Assembly (NCBI GenBank): GCA_964571845.1 | Contig: CAZNDM010000062.1 | Span: 1 to 64,000 of the forward strand | DNA: 64,000 nt | Direction of reading: 5' to 3' | DNA from: WFZT01 sp964571845 | GTDB taxonomy: Bacteria; Hydrothermota; Hydrothermia; B15-G9; WFZT01 | Shown: positions 1 to 9,333 of the stretch, in pieces | Layout of the letters: every line of letters starts with the position of its first letter | How positions within the stretch are numbered: the first letter of the stretch is position 1 | Notes under the pieces: model-generated | What the model was told of the DNA's origin: nothing | Database searches by the model: none | Seen by the model: the letters and a program-made list of their open reading frames with translations, nothing else | Translations under genes and position numbers: made by a program

Positions 1-60
1 GGGTTTTTCCGCAAAGTAAAGAAAAAGTAATTACCGGTGAATTTTCTTCTCGAACACATC
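1..60. mobile_element. End fragment of the TIR repeat element (truncated by the window edge)
   Basis: The stretch reads TTTTTCCGCAAAGTAAAG, then TTACCGGTGAATTTTC, then a degenerate end TCTCGAACAC. The same order (fold-back TTTTTCC-RCAAAGTAAAG, TTAC, then TTTTTTCGAACACCCTC) occurs at 9891-9947 and, inverted, at 39331-39385 and 60051-60105. It is therefore read as the right end of another copy whose body lies left of the window. No coding potential is seen. The copy stops about 40 bp before the first gene. Confidence 0.6.
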
Positions 61-101
61 CAACACTTGACACAGGAGGATTTTTAATAAATTCTTTGAT
101 C

Positions 102-737
102 ATGATTGAATACAGTAAACATTCACACAGTCTTCCACAGAAAACATTTCTGGTAGTGCTTGAAATATTTATCATTTTCCTTTCGTGGCAGATTATAAGA
201 ACAGGGGAAGCTGACCCTGTCCACAAGCTAATCCTGTTGACTTCCAATATCCTGATTTTTCTCTTCTATTTACCGACAATACTCGTTTTCGTTAGACGGG
301 GTATTTCCTGGATGGAGGCGATGAATATCTCTCTTGCCTTTGGACTCTACTTTTTGGGTTTTCCTTACCTTGGAAGAAACACAAGATTTAGCCATGTTGA
401 TTTTGTAGGTCTTTTTATTATCATTTCAGGTCTTTTAATTCATTTTGTCTCAGAATTACAGAGACATAAATTCAAAAAAATACACCCTGGTAGGTTAATG
501 ACCAATGGACTCTGGAGCCTCAGTCGGCATATAAATTATTTTGGGGACCTTGTCTGGGTAACAGGATTTGCAATCTTAACCCGGAACCCCATCTCATTTA
601 TCATCCCTGTTATCCTTTTCATCTTCTTTTACTTTTTTAACATTCCCTTACTGGAGAAACATCTCGCAAACCGTTACGGGGAGGAATTTGAGCGTTACAA
701 AAACAGTACCAAATCGTTGATTCCGTACATTATTTGA
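102..737 (+). CDS. Isoprenylcysteine carboxyl methyltransferase / DUF1295-like membrane protein
   Basis: A polytopic membrane protein of about 211 residues with roughly five hydrophobic segments. The C-terminal half carries the family signature NGLWSLSRHINYFGD (about residues 134-148), followed by a hydrophobic hairpin and a terminal LLEKHLANRYGEEFERYK. This matches the ICMT/PEMT-like and DUF1295 (steroid-5-alpha-reductase-like) families, which methylate small membrane-associated substrates with SAM or are of unknown reaction. The substrate here is unknown. The start is uncertain: ATG at 102 and TTG at 96 are both far from the nearest strong SD (AGGAGGA at 74-80), whose ideal position would be near an ATA at 87. 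Confidence 0.7.
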   Translation: MIEYSKHSHSLPQKTFLVVLEIFIIFLSWQIIRTGEADPVHKLILLTSNILIFLFYLPTILVFVRRGISWMEAMNISLAFGLYFLGFPYLGRNTRFSHVDFVGLFIIISGLLIHFVSELQRHKFKKIHPGRLMTNGLWSLSRHINYFGDLVWVTGFAILTRNPISFIIPVILFIFFYFFNIPLLEKHLANRYGEEFERYKNSTKSLIPYII

Positions 738-1175
738 TCATTTTCAAAAATTAAATTGTCCACCTATAAGAGCTGCCCATTCTTCACCCTTAATATTCGA
801 AATAAGAACGTAATATTTCATGCTTACAACTATAAACTCAAAAATCGTGAAGTTATTGGATAAATCATGATACTGCCACATCGAATTTTACAATTATTCG
901 GATTCCGCTGAGGTGGAATGCCAAGTACAAACGACTTTTTGATAGAATTTTTCAAATCAAAGTATTTTACAATTTGACCAGAGTTTTATATACTGAATTT
1001 TGTTAGAAAATCCCTGAAATATTGGGGATTATTCACCACACATCCTTGTCATATATCTGCGATATTTGCTTAATTATTCGTTTTCACATTCTAAACATTC
1101 TTGACATATTGTGTCACTATGGTTTAAAAAATTACCTGTTTACTAATTTTTAGGCTTGTCAAAAGGAGGTTGCGT
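738..1175. other. 438-bp AT-rich intergenic region without a gene
   Basis: No open frame with coding character is seen on either strand. The only supported signals are the promoter at 1101-1128 and an SD (AAGGAGG, 1163-1169) serving the downstream lipoprotein gene. Confidence 0.6.
1101..1128 (+). promoter_or_regulatory. Sigma-70-type promoter before the lipoprotein gene
   Basis: TTGACA at 1101-1106 and TTTAAA at 1123-1128 are separated by 16 bp. The -35 box is perfect and the -10 box is weak. The resulting leader would be about 40 nt. Confidence 0.5.
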
Positions 1176-2360
1176 ATGAAAAAGTATGTGTATAAGCTAC
1201 TTGTCCCGGTAATTGTGGGGGCTTTTTTGATGACATCCTGCGCAGAGAAAAAGCCTGTTACACAAGTAAAGGTAACACCTGAAGTTACTCAGAAGAAAGA
1301 AGAGGCTGAGTTGAAGGCAAAAGAGGCAGAGTTAAAACAGCGTGAAGCAGAATTGCAGGCATTACAGGAAAAACTTAAAAGAGAGAAGGAAGAGCTTGAG
1401 AGGCAAAAAGCAGAAGCCATGAAAAAGCAGGTAGTAAAGGAAGTTGAGAAACCCGAAAAGATCACAAATGTTCCGCCCTTCCCATCTGATGCTAAACCTG
1501 GTGAATGTTACGCCGTTGTATACATTCCGCCAAAATATAGAACGGAAAAAGTAAAAATCCTCGTCGATGAAGGTGGATTAAAAATCCGTACAAAACCGCC
1601 AGTTTACAAGTGGATCGAGAAAAAAGTCCTCATCAAGGAAGAGGGGGAAAAGAAAATCTGCCTCCCACCGGTTTACAAGACAGTGGTTGATTCCGTGCTC
1701 TTAAAACCTCCGTCTGAGAAAATCGTTGTTGTCAAACCTGCAAAATACAGCTGGGTCGAGGATTCTGTTATGGTGGAGCCAGCCCACACTGTATGGAAAC
1801 GAGGCGAGAGGTTCCTGCCTGACGCCATTGCAAGGAAGTACGATCCAAACACCGGGGAAATCATGTGTCTCGTCAAAGTACCTCCTAAATACAAGAAAAT
1901 CAAGAAGAAAGTTATGGTTGAACCACCTCTCACAAAAACCGTCAAAATTCCCCCTGTCTATAAGAAAATCAAAAAGAGGGTCCTGGTAAAACCCGCTGAG
2001 ATAAAGATCGTTAAAATTCCTGCCGAGTATAAAACAGTTAAGGTAAAAGTCCTTGCAGAGCCGGCAAAAGTCGAAACGGTAAAGGTCGAGCCAAAATACA
2101 AATGGGTTACCCAAAAGGTCCTCGTTGAACCTGGTAAATACGACTGGGTCAGAGTCCTATGTAAGACAAACATGAGCAGGGACAAAATTGTAGAACTTCA
2201 AAAAGTTCTGAAAGAAAAGGGGTATTACAAGGGACCCATTGATGGAATATTCGGTCCTCTAACTTACGAAGCAGTTGTAAATTTTCAGAAAGACAACAAC
2301 CTCGCACGCGGTGCTCTCACATGTGAGACCCTTGAGGTCCTGAAGATAGGCTGCAGGTAA
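1176..2360 (+). CDS. Lipoprotein with coiled coil, eight 23-residue repeats and a peptidoglycan-binding domain
   Basis: The 394-residue protein begins with a lipoprotein signal ending LMTSC (Cys about residue 23). A highly charged Lys/Glu coiled coil follows (residues 30-90). The middle consists of about eight tandem units of roughly 23 residues with the pattern PPxYKxxxxxVLVxPxxxxxVKI. The C-terminus is a PG_binding_1 domain (LQKVLKEKGYYKGPIDGIFG, then VVNFQKDNNL). This suggests a lipid-anchored envelope protein that contacts murein. The ATG at 1176 is chosen because AAGGAGG at 1163-1169 gives ideal spacing; an in-frame TTG at 1170 abuts that SD. The repeats have diverged at DNA level, so they are old. 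Confidence 0.85.
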   Translation: MKKYVYKLLVPVIVGAFLMTSCAEKKPVTQVKVTPEVTQKKEEAELKAKEAELKQREAELQALQEKLKREKEELERQKAEAMKKQVVKEVEKPEKITNVPPFPSDAKPGECYAVVYIPPKYRTEKVKILVDEGGLKIRTKPPVYKWIEKKVLIKEEGEKKICLPPVYKTVVDSVLLKPPSEKIVVVKPAKYSWVEDSVMVEPAHTVWKRGERFLPDAIARKYDPNTGEIMCLVKVPPKYKKIKKKVMVEPPLTKTVKIPPVYKKIKKRVLVKPAEIKIVKIPAEYKTVKVKVLAEPAKVETVKVEPKYKWVTQKVLVEPGKYDWVRVLCKTNMSRDKIVELQKVLKEKGYYKGPIDGIFGPLTYEAVVNFQKDNNLARGALTCETLEVLKIGCR

Positions 2361-2370
2361 GCACATTGGG

Positions 2371-2400
2371 AGGGGGTGGGGACCCTTTCCTCTTTTTTCA
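2371..2400 (+). terminator. Weak candidate terminator after the lipoprotein gene
   Basis: A short G/C hairpin (GGGT-GGGG-ACCC, 2374-2385) is followed within 8 nt by TCTTTTTTC. The stem is only 4 bp, so this is tentative. Confidence 0.3.
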
Positions 2401-2414
2401 TCTCCCGTACAATT

Positions 2415-2444
2415 TGCAATAACGCATGAAAATATATTAAAATA
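2415..2444 (+). promoter_or_regulatory. Putative promoter for the cohesin/dockerin gene pair
   Basis: TTGCAA at 2415-2420 and TAAAAT at 2439-2444 are 18 bp apart. A small hairpin (CCCCTG/CAGGGG, 2479-2497) lies between this and the SD GGGAGG of the gene at 2510. Confidence 0.4.
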
Positions 2445-2509
2445 GCAGTGGACTGCCCCGGGGACACATTACAAAAACCCCCTGATGCTAACAGGGGAGG
2501 GAGGTCAAA

Positions 2510-5500
2510 ATGCTCTATATCTTTGTCGCATCTCTATTTGCACTGAATGGATCCGGTCTGTCCGGATCAAAAACACCGTCTCCACTCCAGACACCGCAGA
2601 GTTACAGCCAGAGCCTTTACACAGGTAAAATCGTCAAAGCGATTTCTTCCTTTCCAAAAATGAATGAAAAACCGCAAGATTACATAAACATCCCGTTCAT
2701 GAAATTACCTGAAGAGGACGAAGGTACGCCCGGTGAAATGACTCACAGATGGCAGTACATAGATCTGGATATTTCGCCTAAAACACCGGGCATCGTAAAC
2801 CAATTTGAAGGAATTACCTACACTGGATGGAACCCTCCGGATGTACAGGTAGCAGCCAATTCGTCATACATAGTCGAAGTCGTCAACTCCTACATACAGG
2901 TATTCGATAAGTCGGGCAATCACCAATACGGGACAACGCTGTATTCTTTTTTCTCCTCACTGAATCCATCGGTTAATTTCGTCTTTGATCCGAAAGTCGC
3001 ATACGACCCTTCTGGAAACAGGTGGATTGTTCTTGCACTCTACAGAAACTCTTCCAACCTCGACTCTTATTATTTTCTTGCCATATCTCAGACTTCTGAT
3101 CCCACCGGTAACTGGTATTTTTACGCCCTTGATGCCACAACCAATGGTAGCACACCTACAAACACCTGGGCTGATTATCCGGGTCTTGGATTCAATGACT
3201 GGGGAATTTTCATAACATCCAATCAGTACACATGGACTGATACCTTCCAGTACTCCAAGGTCAGGATACTGGATAAGGCATCTGCTTACAACGGGACACT
3301 CTCATCATTCTATGACATCTGGGGCGTCTCTTTAGCCTCTTCCTGGAAACCTGCACAGTGTATGAGTTCAAGCTCAACTGAATACTTAATGCGAAGTTAC
3401 TGGGGCAACTCCTCCATCATCAGGTTGTGGAAAATCACAGGTAACGCATCTTCACCGGCACTTTCATCAAGGTACGATGTCACAGTGAGAGCCTACCAGT
3501 TGCCGCCAGGAGCAAGTCAGAGAGGAGGCTCCGCATCGCTCGATGTCGGTGACTGTAGAATGCAGGATGTTACATACTTCAACGGTGTTATTTACGGGAG
3601 CTTTAACGAGCAACACCCTTCCATCAGTTCTGTGGTCTCAGTCAGATATCTTGAAATTGATACCTCAATGACTGTGATAAAAGATGTAACATTTGGAAAC
3701 ACCTCTATAAATTATTTTTACCCAAGGATTGCTGCTTCGTATAACTTCTCTGTATTAACCTGTGCGGCGAGCGGAGATTCCCTCTACGCAGGTTTTGTTT
3801 ACACAACGAGGGAGCTCCCCTCAGGCACATTTTCATCATTTTCATGGGTCAGACAGGGATACGCGTACTTTTACCATCCGGACAGCTACGGGAGAAACAG
3901 ATGGGGAGATTACTTCGGCGCCTATCTTGATCCCTCTGATTCAAGCGTATGGGTTGCTGGACAGTATGCAACCTCAAGTGGTAACTGGAGCACATACATC
4001 GCTCAAATCAAGGATACTGTCATATCCACATCACCTTATCTCGTGATAGATTCTATGTCCATTGATGACGACAATTCAGGAAACAGCAGCGGTAATGGCA
4101 ACGGAATTGTGGAGTCCGGTGAGTCTATTGAAATGAAAATAAGACTCCTCAACACAGGTAATGCAACGGCAACCGGCGTCTCTGCTGTCCTGAGAACTTC
4201 TGATTCCACAATCACGATAACAGACAGCACTGAAACATACCCAAACATCTCAAGTGGCAACAGCGAATGGTGTTACTACGACTTTAACTTTTTCGTCAGC
4301 TCCAGTGCCACCACACACAACGCTGATTTTTCTATCTTTATAACAAGTGACCAGGGAAACTGGTCATATCCTTTCCAGATCCCCATCTATCAACCTTCAA
4401 CACAGCCACCCCCACCTCCGTTCAATGTGGTCGCAGGGAATGGATTCAAAGATCTTGTCCCCATCACATGGAGTGATACCTCGGAGTGTCACATATTCAA
4501 GATCTACAGATCCCAGGCGTCCGGTGGTCCATACACTCTCCTCGACAGCATTGACATTCAATACAGAAACTATGCACCAAGCACAGACTATGTGGACACA
4601 TCCGTTACACCAGGTGTGGAATACTTCTATGTTGTAACTGCCATTAAAGATGGACTTGAAAGTGGTTTTTCTGCTGAGGCAAGTTCCATACCATCAGACA
4701 CAGGATGGGTCTTTCATTCCCCTTATAGCGATATACAGCCTACAATTGATGGAACCATCACATCATCTGAATGGGCAGACGCTGAAAGTTTGGTTATTTC
4801 CAATCCCTGGAACCCTTATCCAATAGTTATCAGGATAAAAAATGACTCGATCAGGGCATATTTCTCCATATCGGCTTACGGAGTAACCTTTATCGATGCT
4901 ATCAACATGGGGTTTTACTACGACCTTGGAAACGACGGAATGTGGCCCCCTGACACTCTTGGCACCCTGGAAGGTGGTTTCTGGTTTAACCAGTACACTG
5001 GCTCACCCTATTACGGTTTTGTCCCTGTTTTTGGCAGTTATCCAGATTCACTCGATTTCGGTGAATATTCTCCAGTCCCTGGAGTTCAGTTTGAATATGA
5101 CACCCTGAACGGCACTTACAGTGCCGAAATTTCTGTTGACATGCAAACGAGCCCGATGGCAACATTTCCTGGAGACACAATGGGTTTCTGGTTCTACTTC
5201 CTCGATTACATGGTTTACGATACCACCTACTATGGTTTCGGAGGCGTCTGGCCCTATGGAGCTGTGTGGACAGCTTCTCAAACCTACGGGGATCTAATCT
5301 TTGGTGACGCCGGACCTTATTCGTGTAACGACACTTTGCTCCTTTTGCCCGATACAACTGGTCCCGGTGGCTTCTCGGAAATCCCGATTCGGTTGATTAA
5401 CCAAAACTCTGTTGGTGGAATTCAACTGACTGTTGGCTATGACACCACAAAACTGTCCGTGGACACGGTTTTGCTCGATACATCTCTTTCGAATTTTTCA

Positions 5501-6487
5501 CTCAGTTTCAATGCCCACGGTGATTCGATAGCAATTATCCTCGTCTCTCTATCCGGGGACTCGGTATCCACCGGTTACCACAGTATTGCAAAAATTGTGT
5601 TCGATACTGATTCAACCATACCTCCAGGTGATTCCGTTTATGTCCAGCTACTAAATGCCACTCTCTCTGATCCTCAGGGGAACAATCTGCCCGTTTACTA
5701 CGAAGGAGCCTGGATCTTTGTGTTTGGCATGAAAGGGGACCTCAATCAGGACGGAGTCGTCAATGTCCTCGATGTGGTCCGGGCTATAAACATCGCCCTT
5801 GGAAGATCTCCTGCTCCTTCCTCATACGAGCAATGGGCTGGTGATATGAACGACGACGGGACCATAAATGTCCTTGATATCGTTGCAATAATCAACCTCT
5901 CTCTCGGAGGTTCGAAAATAGCAGGAGTTGAGGGAGGCACAGCGGATTTGAGAATAGAAAACGGAGATGTCGTACTGAACACGACAACTCCTGTCGCCGG
6001 TATCCAGCTTGAACTCACCGGAAGGATCGAGGACCTGCGCTCAAATATTCCCGGAGCAGATGTTTATTCCGAGTCATCCGGGGATCACACAAAGGTCATA
6101 ATTGTTTTCACCAATGGAGGCGCACTACCAGCAGGTGAGAGTAATATTCTCCAGATTAACGGCAATGCAATTATCAGGAACGCAATAGTTTCAGACCCCG
6201 AGGCACATAATGTAGATGTAAATGTTGAAATACCAGATTTAATGCTCAATCCAGTTAATCCCAATCCGGCGAACAGATCAGGAACTTTAAGTTTTGTACT
6301 GCCGGATGAGATGCATGTAAAACTGAGAATTCTGGATGTGAGTGGCAGAGTACTTAAGGAGCTCGAGAACAGAAAGCTTGGTGCAGGAACACACAGTGTT
6401 AAATTTTCGGATTTGAGGCCAGGAGTTTACTTTGTGGAGCTTGTAGCAGGTGGTAAGAGGAGAATAGGAAAGTTTGTGGTGAGATAA
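2510..6487 (+). CDS. Large secreted protein with cohesin-like, dockerin and C-terminal sorting domains
   Basis: The 1325-residue protein begins with a short hydrophobic signal. Residues about 90-500 form a propeller-like region containing PPDVQVAANSSYIVEVVNS. Next come a CARDB-like beta domain (about 510-630), an FN3 domain (about 640-735), a carbohydrate-binding-like beta domain (about 740-930), a cohesin-like domain (about 935-1072) and a type I dockerin. The dockerin (about 1075-1137) has two calcium loops, DLNQDGVVNVLD and DMNDDGTINVLD. The end (about 1246-1325) is a Por-secretion-like sorting domain with NPNPANRSG, LRILDVSGRVL and GVYFVEL. No catalytic motif was recognised. GGGAGG sits 5 nt before the ATG. 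A 22-bp GC palindrome separates it from the next gene, which encodes two more cohesin-like domains, so the two products may assemble together (inference). Confidence 0.8.
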   Translation: MLYIFVASLFALNGSGLSGSKTPSPLQTPQSYSQSLYTGKIVKAISSFPKMNEKPQDYINIPFMKLPEEDEGTPGEMTHRWQYIDLDISPKTPGIVNQFEGITYTGWNPPDVQVAANSSYIVEVVNSYIQVFDKSGNHQYGTTLYSFFSSLNPSVNFVFDPKVAYDPSGNRWIVLALYRNSSNLDSYYFLAISQTSDPTGNWYFYALDATTNGSTPTNTWADYPGLGFNDWGIFITSNQYTWTDTFQYSKVRILDKASAYNGTLSSFYDIWGVSLASSWKPAQCMSSSSTEYLMRSYWGNSSIIRLWKITGNASSPALSSRYDVTVRAYQLPPGASQRGGSASLDVGDCRMQDVTYFNGVIYGSFNEQHPSISSVVSVRYLEIDTSMTVIKDVTFGNTSINYFYPRIAASYNFSVLTCAASGDSLYAGFVYTTRELPSGTFSSFSWVRQGYAYFYHPDSYGRNRWGDYFGAYLDPSDSSVWVAGQYATSSGNWSTYIAQIKDTVISTSPYLVIDSMSIDDDNSGNSSGNGNGIVESGESIEMKIRLLNTGNATATGVSAVLRTSDSTITITDSTETYPNISSGNSEWCYYDFNFFVSSSATTHNADFSIFITSDQGNWSYPFQIPIYQPSTQPPPPPFNVVAGNGFKDLVPITWSDTSECHIFKIYRSQASGGPYTLLDSIDIQYRNYAPSTDYVDTSVTPGVEYFYVVTAIKDGLESGFSAEASSIPSDTGWVFHSPYSDIQPTIDGTITSSEWADAESLVISNPWNPYPIVIRIKNDSIRAYFSISAYGVTFIDAINMGFYYDLGNDGMWPPDTLGTLEGGFWFNQYTGSPYYGFVPVFGSYPDSLDFGEYSPVPGVQFEYDTLNGTYSAEISVDMQTSPMATFPGDTMGFWFYFLDYMVYDTTYYGFGGVWPYGAVWTASQTYGDLIFGDAGPYSCNDTLLLLPDTTGPGGFSEIPIRLINQNSVGGIQLTVGYDTTKLSVDTVLLDTSLSNFSLSFNAHGDSIAIILVSLSGDSVSTGYHSIAKIVFDTDSTIPPGDSVYVQLLNATLSDPQGNNLPVYYEGAWIFVFGMKGDLNQDGVVNVLDVVRAINIALGRSPAPSSYEQWAGDMNDDGTINVLDIVAIINLSLGGSKIAGVEGGTADLRIENGDVVLNTTTPVAGIQLELTGRIEDLRSNIPGADVYSESSGDHTKVIIVFTNGGALPAGESNILQINGNAIIRNAIVSDPEAHNVDVNVEIPDLMLNPVNPNPANRSGTLSFVLPDEMHVKLRILDVSGRVLKELENRKLGAGTHSVKFSDLRPGVYFVELVAGGKRRIGKFVVR

Positions 6488-6492
6488 AGTTA

Positions 6493-6539
6493 GGGGGCGG
6501 GGCGTGCGAAGCGCGGTGCGCTTCGCACGCCCCGCCCCC
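6493..6539. repeat. GC-rich perfect inverted repeat (hairpin 1), 22-bp stem
   Basis: Arms are 6493-6514 and 6518-6539 with loop GGT; the left arm starts GGGGGCGGGGCGTGCG. No U-tract follows on the plus strand. Instead the next bases are the SD (GGAGG, 6540-6544) of the downstream gene. It belongs to a family with 24733-24767, 28637-28673, 40195-40229, 46883-46927 and 63712-63750. Confidence 0.9.
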
Positions 6540-6553
6540 GGAGGTCTATCAAA

Positions 6554-8521
6554 ATGAAAAAATTACTTTTATTCACTATTTTCTTCGGCTTTCTCGCCGC
6601 ACAGAATACCGTAACCGTCATGGATACCTCATCTCAACCCGGAGATACGATACCCGTGAGAATCACACTTACCAACTCTAACCCCGTCGGAGGTATTCAG
6701 TTCAGCCTTCACTTTGACCATTCTGTCGCCTCATTCGTAGATTTTCTTCCCGGAGATAACCTCCCCCAGGAATTTTCCATCAGTTACAACGATACAGGTG
6801 ATTCAGTAAATGTAATGATCGTCAGTTTCTCGGGAGATTCCATTCTCCCCGGTGATCGGGAAATTCTCAGGGTAGTCTTTCGAGTGAATTCAGCTGCGGT
6901 AAATGGGGATTCAACCGTTATCAGTGCTTCAAACCTTGTGATCTCCTCACCGTCAGGTGGTGTCCTGTCCGGAACATTCAATCCCGGGGTACTGAGAGTC
7001 TTTGAGACTCCGAGAGTTTTTATAACGATCCTGACAGATACAACAGGTTCGGGGATGAGGGCATGTGTTCCTGTGAATTTGTCTAACGTTGATTTCGTGG
7101 GTGGATTTCAGTTCGCTGTCCTATTCAACAGTTCAAAGCTAACCTTTGATTCAATCGTTTCTGGTTTACCACAGCCTTTCTCCCTGAGTTTCAACACTTT
7201 TCAGGATTCTGTTACAATTCTCGGCGTAAGTTTATCTGGAGATTCTCTGTCTCCTGGCGACTGGACCGTCGGGTACCTCTGGTTTACTGTTCAAATCAGT
7301 GTTTTGCCAGATGATTCTCTGTATCTTAACATAAACTCAGTTATTGTATCCGACCCTTCGGCTCATCCTATTCCTGCACAGGGAATCTCTGGATATGTGG
7401 GAATTTTTCCAGATCCACCGTCTTTGATTGAGCCTCAGGACAGCTCAATCTTCAATTATCAGAATTTGAGGATAACCTGGAGCAGTGTAATTGGAGGACA
7501 GAACTACAACCTTCAGATTGCTCTGGATACCTCGTTTACAGACATAGTTGATTCAATCTGGACAAATGACACGATTTACATGTTCACTCCTGCGTTTGAC
7601 ACAACATACTACGTTCGAGTTAGAGCCTCATCCATGAGGGGCTACACAGGGAACTGGTCAGATATGGTCAGGTTTACTATTGATACACAGGCACCTGCAT
7701 CTCCACAGCTCATTAATCCCACGGGTGGCGAATGGATCACAGCTGAGCCGGTACAATTTGAGTGGACGCCTGTGATGCTTAAGTCAACCCCTGTCTGGTA
7801 CATTATCGAGTTACAGGGGGTAATAACGGATACAGTGGATACAGCCTTTTACGAATTCACATTGCCTGAAGGTCATTATTTATGGCGGGTGAAAGCTTTT
7901 GACCTGGCGGGGAACCAGTCAGACTGGAGTTTACCCGACTCTTTTGGCGTGGACATGACTCCACCGTCGATTGATTCTGTTACTGGAATTGCTGATACAA
8001 ACATGTTCTTTGGTCCATGGGATGTGCATGCAGTTATCGTTGACACTACAAGTGGTGTGGAAAATGCCTGGCTATTTTACAGATACTCAGAAACCAGGTT
8101 TGACTCAACTGCTATGTCTGGGTCTGGAGGCAACAGATGGACTGGAACAATCCCGGCATTGAGTGACTCTGCGACAAGGGTCATATCTTACTTTATCAAA
8201 GCCCATGATTACGCAGGATTTGAGAGTGTGAGTGATACATTTTCATTTAATGTCGTTCAGATCGACGAAACACCTGAGAATACGCTCAAGATAGGGAGTA
8301 TTCGGAGTCTTGGCTCCCGCGTAATGGTAACCTTCGTTGTGCCTCATGACATGCAAATTCAGTTGAGATGTTTTGATGTTACAGGTAGAGTTGAATTAGA
8401 AAAAATCCTGAATCTCTCAGCAGGTCGATCAGAGCACGAATTCAGACTATCAGCCGGTATCCATTTTATCGAAATCAGACACACTAAAGGAGTTATTCGA
8501 TCCAGATTTGTTAGTTTTTAA
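6554..8521 (+). CDS. Secreted protein with two cohesin-like domains, FN3-like repeats and a degenerate sorting domain
   Basis: The 655-residue protein has a short signal (about residues 1-17, KKLLLFTIFFGFLAA). Two cohesin-like beta sandwiches follow (about 18-150 and 155-285). Each has the pattern PGDTIPVRITLTN / VGGIQFSLHFD / SVNVMIVSFSGDSILPGD, which also occurs in the cohesin-like domain of the upstream protein. Residues about 290-470 hold two or three Ig/FN3-like domains, then a further beta domain. The C-terminus resembles a sorting domain (FVVPHDMQIQLRCFDVTGRV, then GIHFIEI) but lacks the Asn-Pro-Asn-Pro linker. GGAGG at 6540-6544 is directly joined to the hairpin. Likely a surface scaffold partner of the dockerin protein (inference). 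Its stop overlaps the convergent gene by 4 nt. Confidence 0.75.
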   Translation: MKKLLLFTIFFGFLAAQNTVTVMDTSSQPGDTIPVRITLTNSNPVGGIQFSLHFDHSVASFVDFLPGDNLPQEFSISYNDTGDSVNVMIVSFSGDSILPGDREILRVVFRVNSAAVNGDSTVISASNLVISSPSGGVLSGTFNPGVLRVFETPRVFITILTDTTGSGMRACVPVNLSNVDFVGGFQFAVLFNSSKLTFDSIVSGLPQPFSLSFNTFQDSVTILGVSLSGDSLSPGDWTVGYLWFTVQISVLPDDSLYLNINSVIVSDPSAHPIPAQGISGYVGIFPDPPSLIEPQDSSIFNYQNLRITWSSVIGGQNYNLQIALDTSFTDIVDSIWTNDTIYMFTPAFDTTYYVRVRASSMRGYTGNWSDMVRFTIDTQAPASPQLINPTGGEWITAEPVQFEWTPVMLKSTPVWYIIELQGVITDTVDTAFYEFTLPEGHYLWRVKAFDLAGNQSDWSLPDSFGVDMTPPSIDSVTGIADTNMFFGPWDVHAVIVDTTSGVENAWLFYRYSETRFDSTAMSGSGGNRWTGTIPALSDSATRVISYFIKAHDYAGFESVSDTFSFNVVQIDETPENTLKIGSIRSLGSRVMVTFVVPHDMQIQLRCFDVTGRVELEKILNLSAGRSEHEFRLSAGIHFIEIRHTKGVIRSRFVSF

Positions 8522-9333
8522 CCTCCTTTTTGAGGTTTGAGTACCTGGTTCAGTTCTTCGTCAGACATCATTTTGTGGAGAATGGATCTTTGCGAGCCGG
8601 TTGCCTGGAGAGTTCTGTATGTCTCCTCAACGACACTCGCGGTCATACGAACTGCGGCGGTAGGGAAAAATACTGCGTTGTAACCCATTTCTTTCAAATC
8701 GTCTGCTGTCAGATAGGGACTCAGTCCGGTTTCCGTCATACTCGCAGACAGGTGACCTGATACATTCTGCCTGAAGCTCAAAAATTCGTCTCGTGAAATG
8801 AGATTGTCAGCTGAGACTACATCTGCGCCTGAATCACTGTAGATTTTTGCTCTTTCAATAGCGTCTCTCAGTCCCTCTGAAACTCTTGATGTAGTTTTTG
8901 CAATGACCATGAGTCTTTTTCTGCTCTCGATCACGACCTGTATCTTCTCTTTCATCCTTTCAGCTGGAAGAAGTCCCCGGTAATCAGTTCTGTCGTCAAT
9001 GACAACTGCGGCAGCACCTGCCATTTCAAGCATCTGCACGGCATAGCCCAGATTGGGTAAACATGTGTTCAGATCTACAATAACAGGTAGGTCAGTGGCA
9101 GAGTAAATGCATCTGACAACATCAACGATCAGATCAGTGGATAGAATCTCAGGATGATGAAAGCCGTGGATTATGGTGAGGGCATGTGATGATAGATATA
9201 GGGCTTTGAAGCCGTGTTTTTTTGCAAATAAAGCAGACAGGGTATTGAAAACACCAGGGGCTACTACAAACTCTCCGATCATGTTTTTTAGTTTTATACC
9301 CGCATCGAGCTCCCTCACCTCAAATACACTCAT
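8518..9333 (-). CDS. Diverged isocitrate lyase / PEP mutase superfamily protein
   Basis: At 271 residues this has the length and fold pattern of methylisocitrate lyase or PEP mutase: APGVFNTLSALFAKKHGFKALYLSS, LPVIVDLNTCLPN, AGAAAVVIDD, VIAKTTSRVSEGL and LSPYLTADDLKEMGYNAVFFPTAA in order. Active-site positions differ from the lyases. The DxD of the metal site is DLN. The catalytic loop that carries Lys-Arg-Cys-Gly-His in PrpB is missing, with VIDDRTDYRG in its place and fewer residues. The TEFG-region Asn is Ser. A lyase reaction is therefore unlikely, and the true reaction is unknown. A strong SD (GGGAGGT) precedes the ATG. Confidence 0.75.
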   Translation of the reverse strand: MSVFEVRELDAGIKLKNMIGEFVVAPGVFNTLSALFAKKHGFKALYLSSHALTIIHGFHHPEILSTDLIVDVVRCIYSATDLPVIVDLNTCLPNLGYAVQMLEMAGAAAVVIDDRTDYRGLLPAERMKEKIQVVIESRKRLMVIAKTTSRVSEGLRDAIERAKIYSDSGADVVSADNLISRDEFLSFRQNVSGHLSASMTETGLSPYLTADDLKEMGYNAVFFPTAAVRMTASVVEETYRTLQATGSQRSILHKMMSDEELNQVLKPQKGG

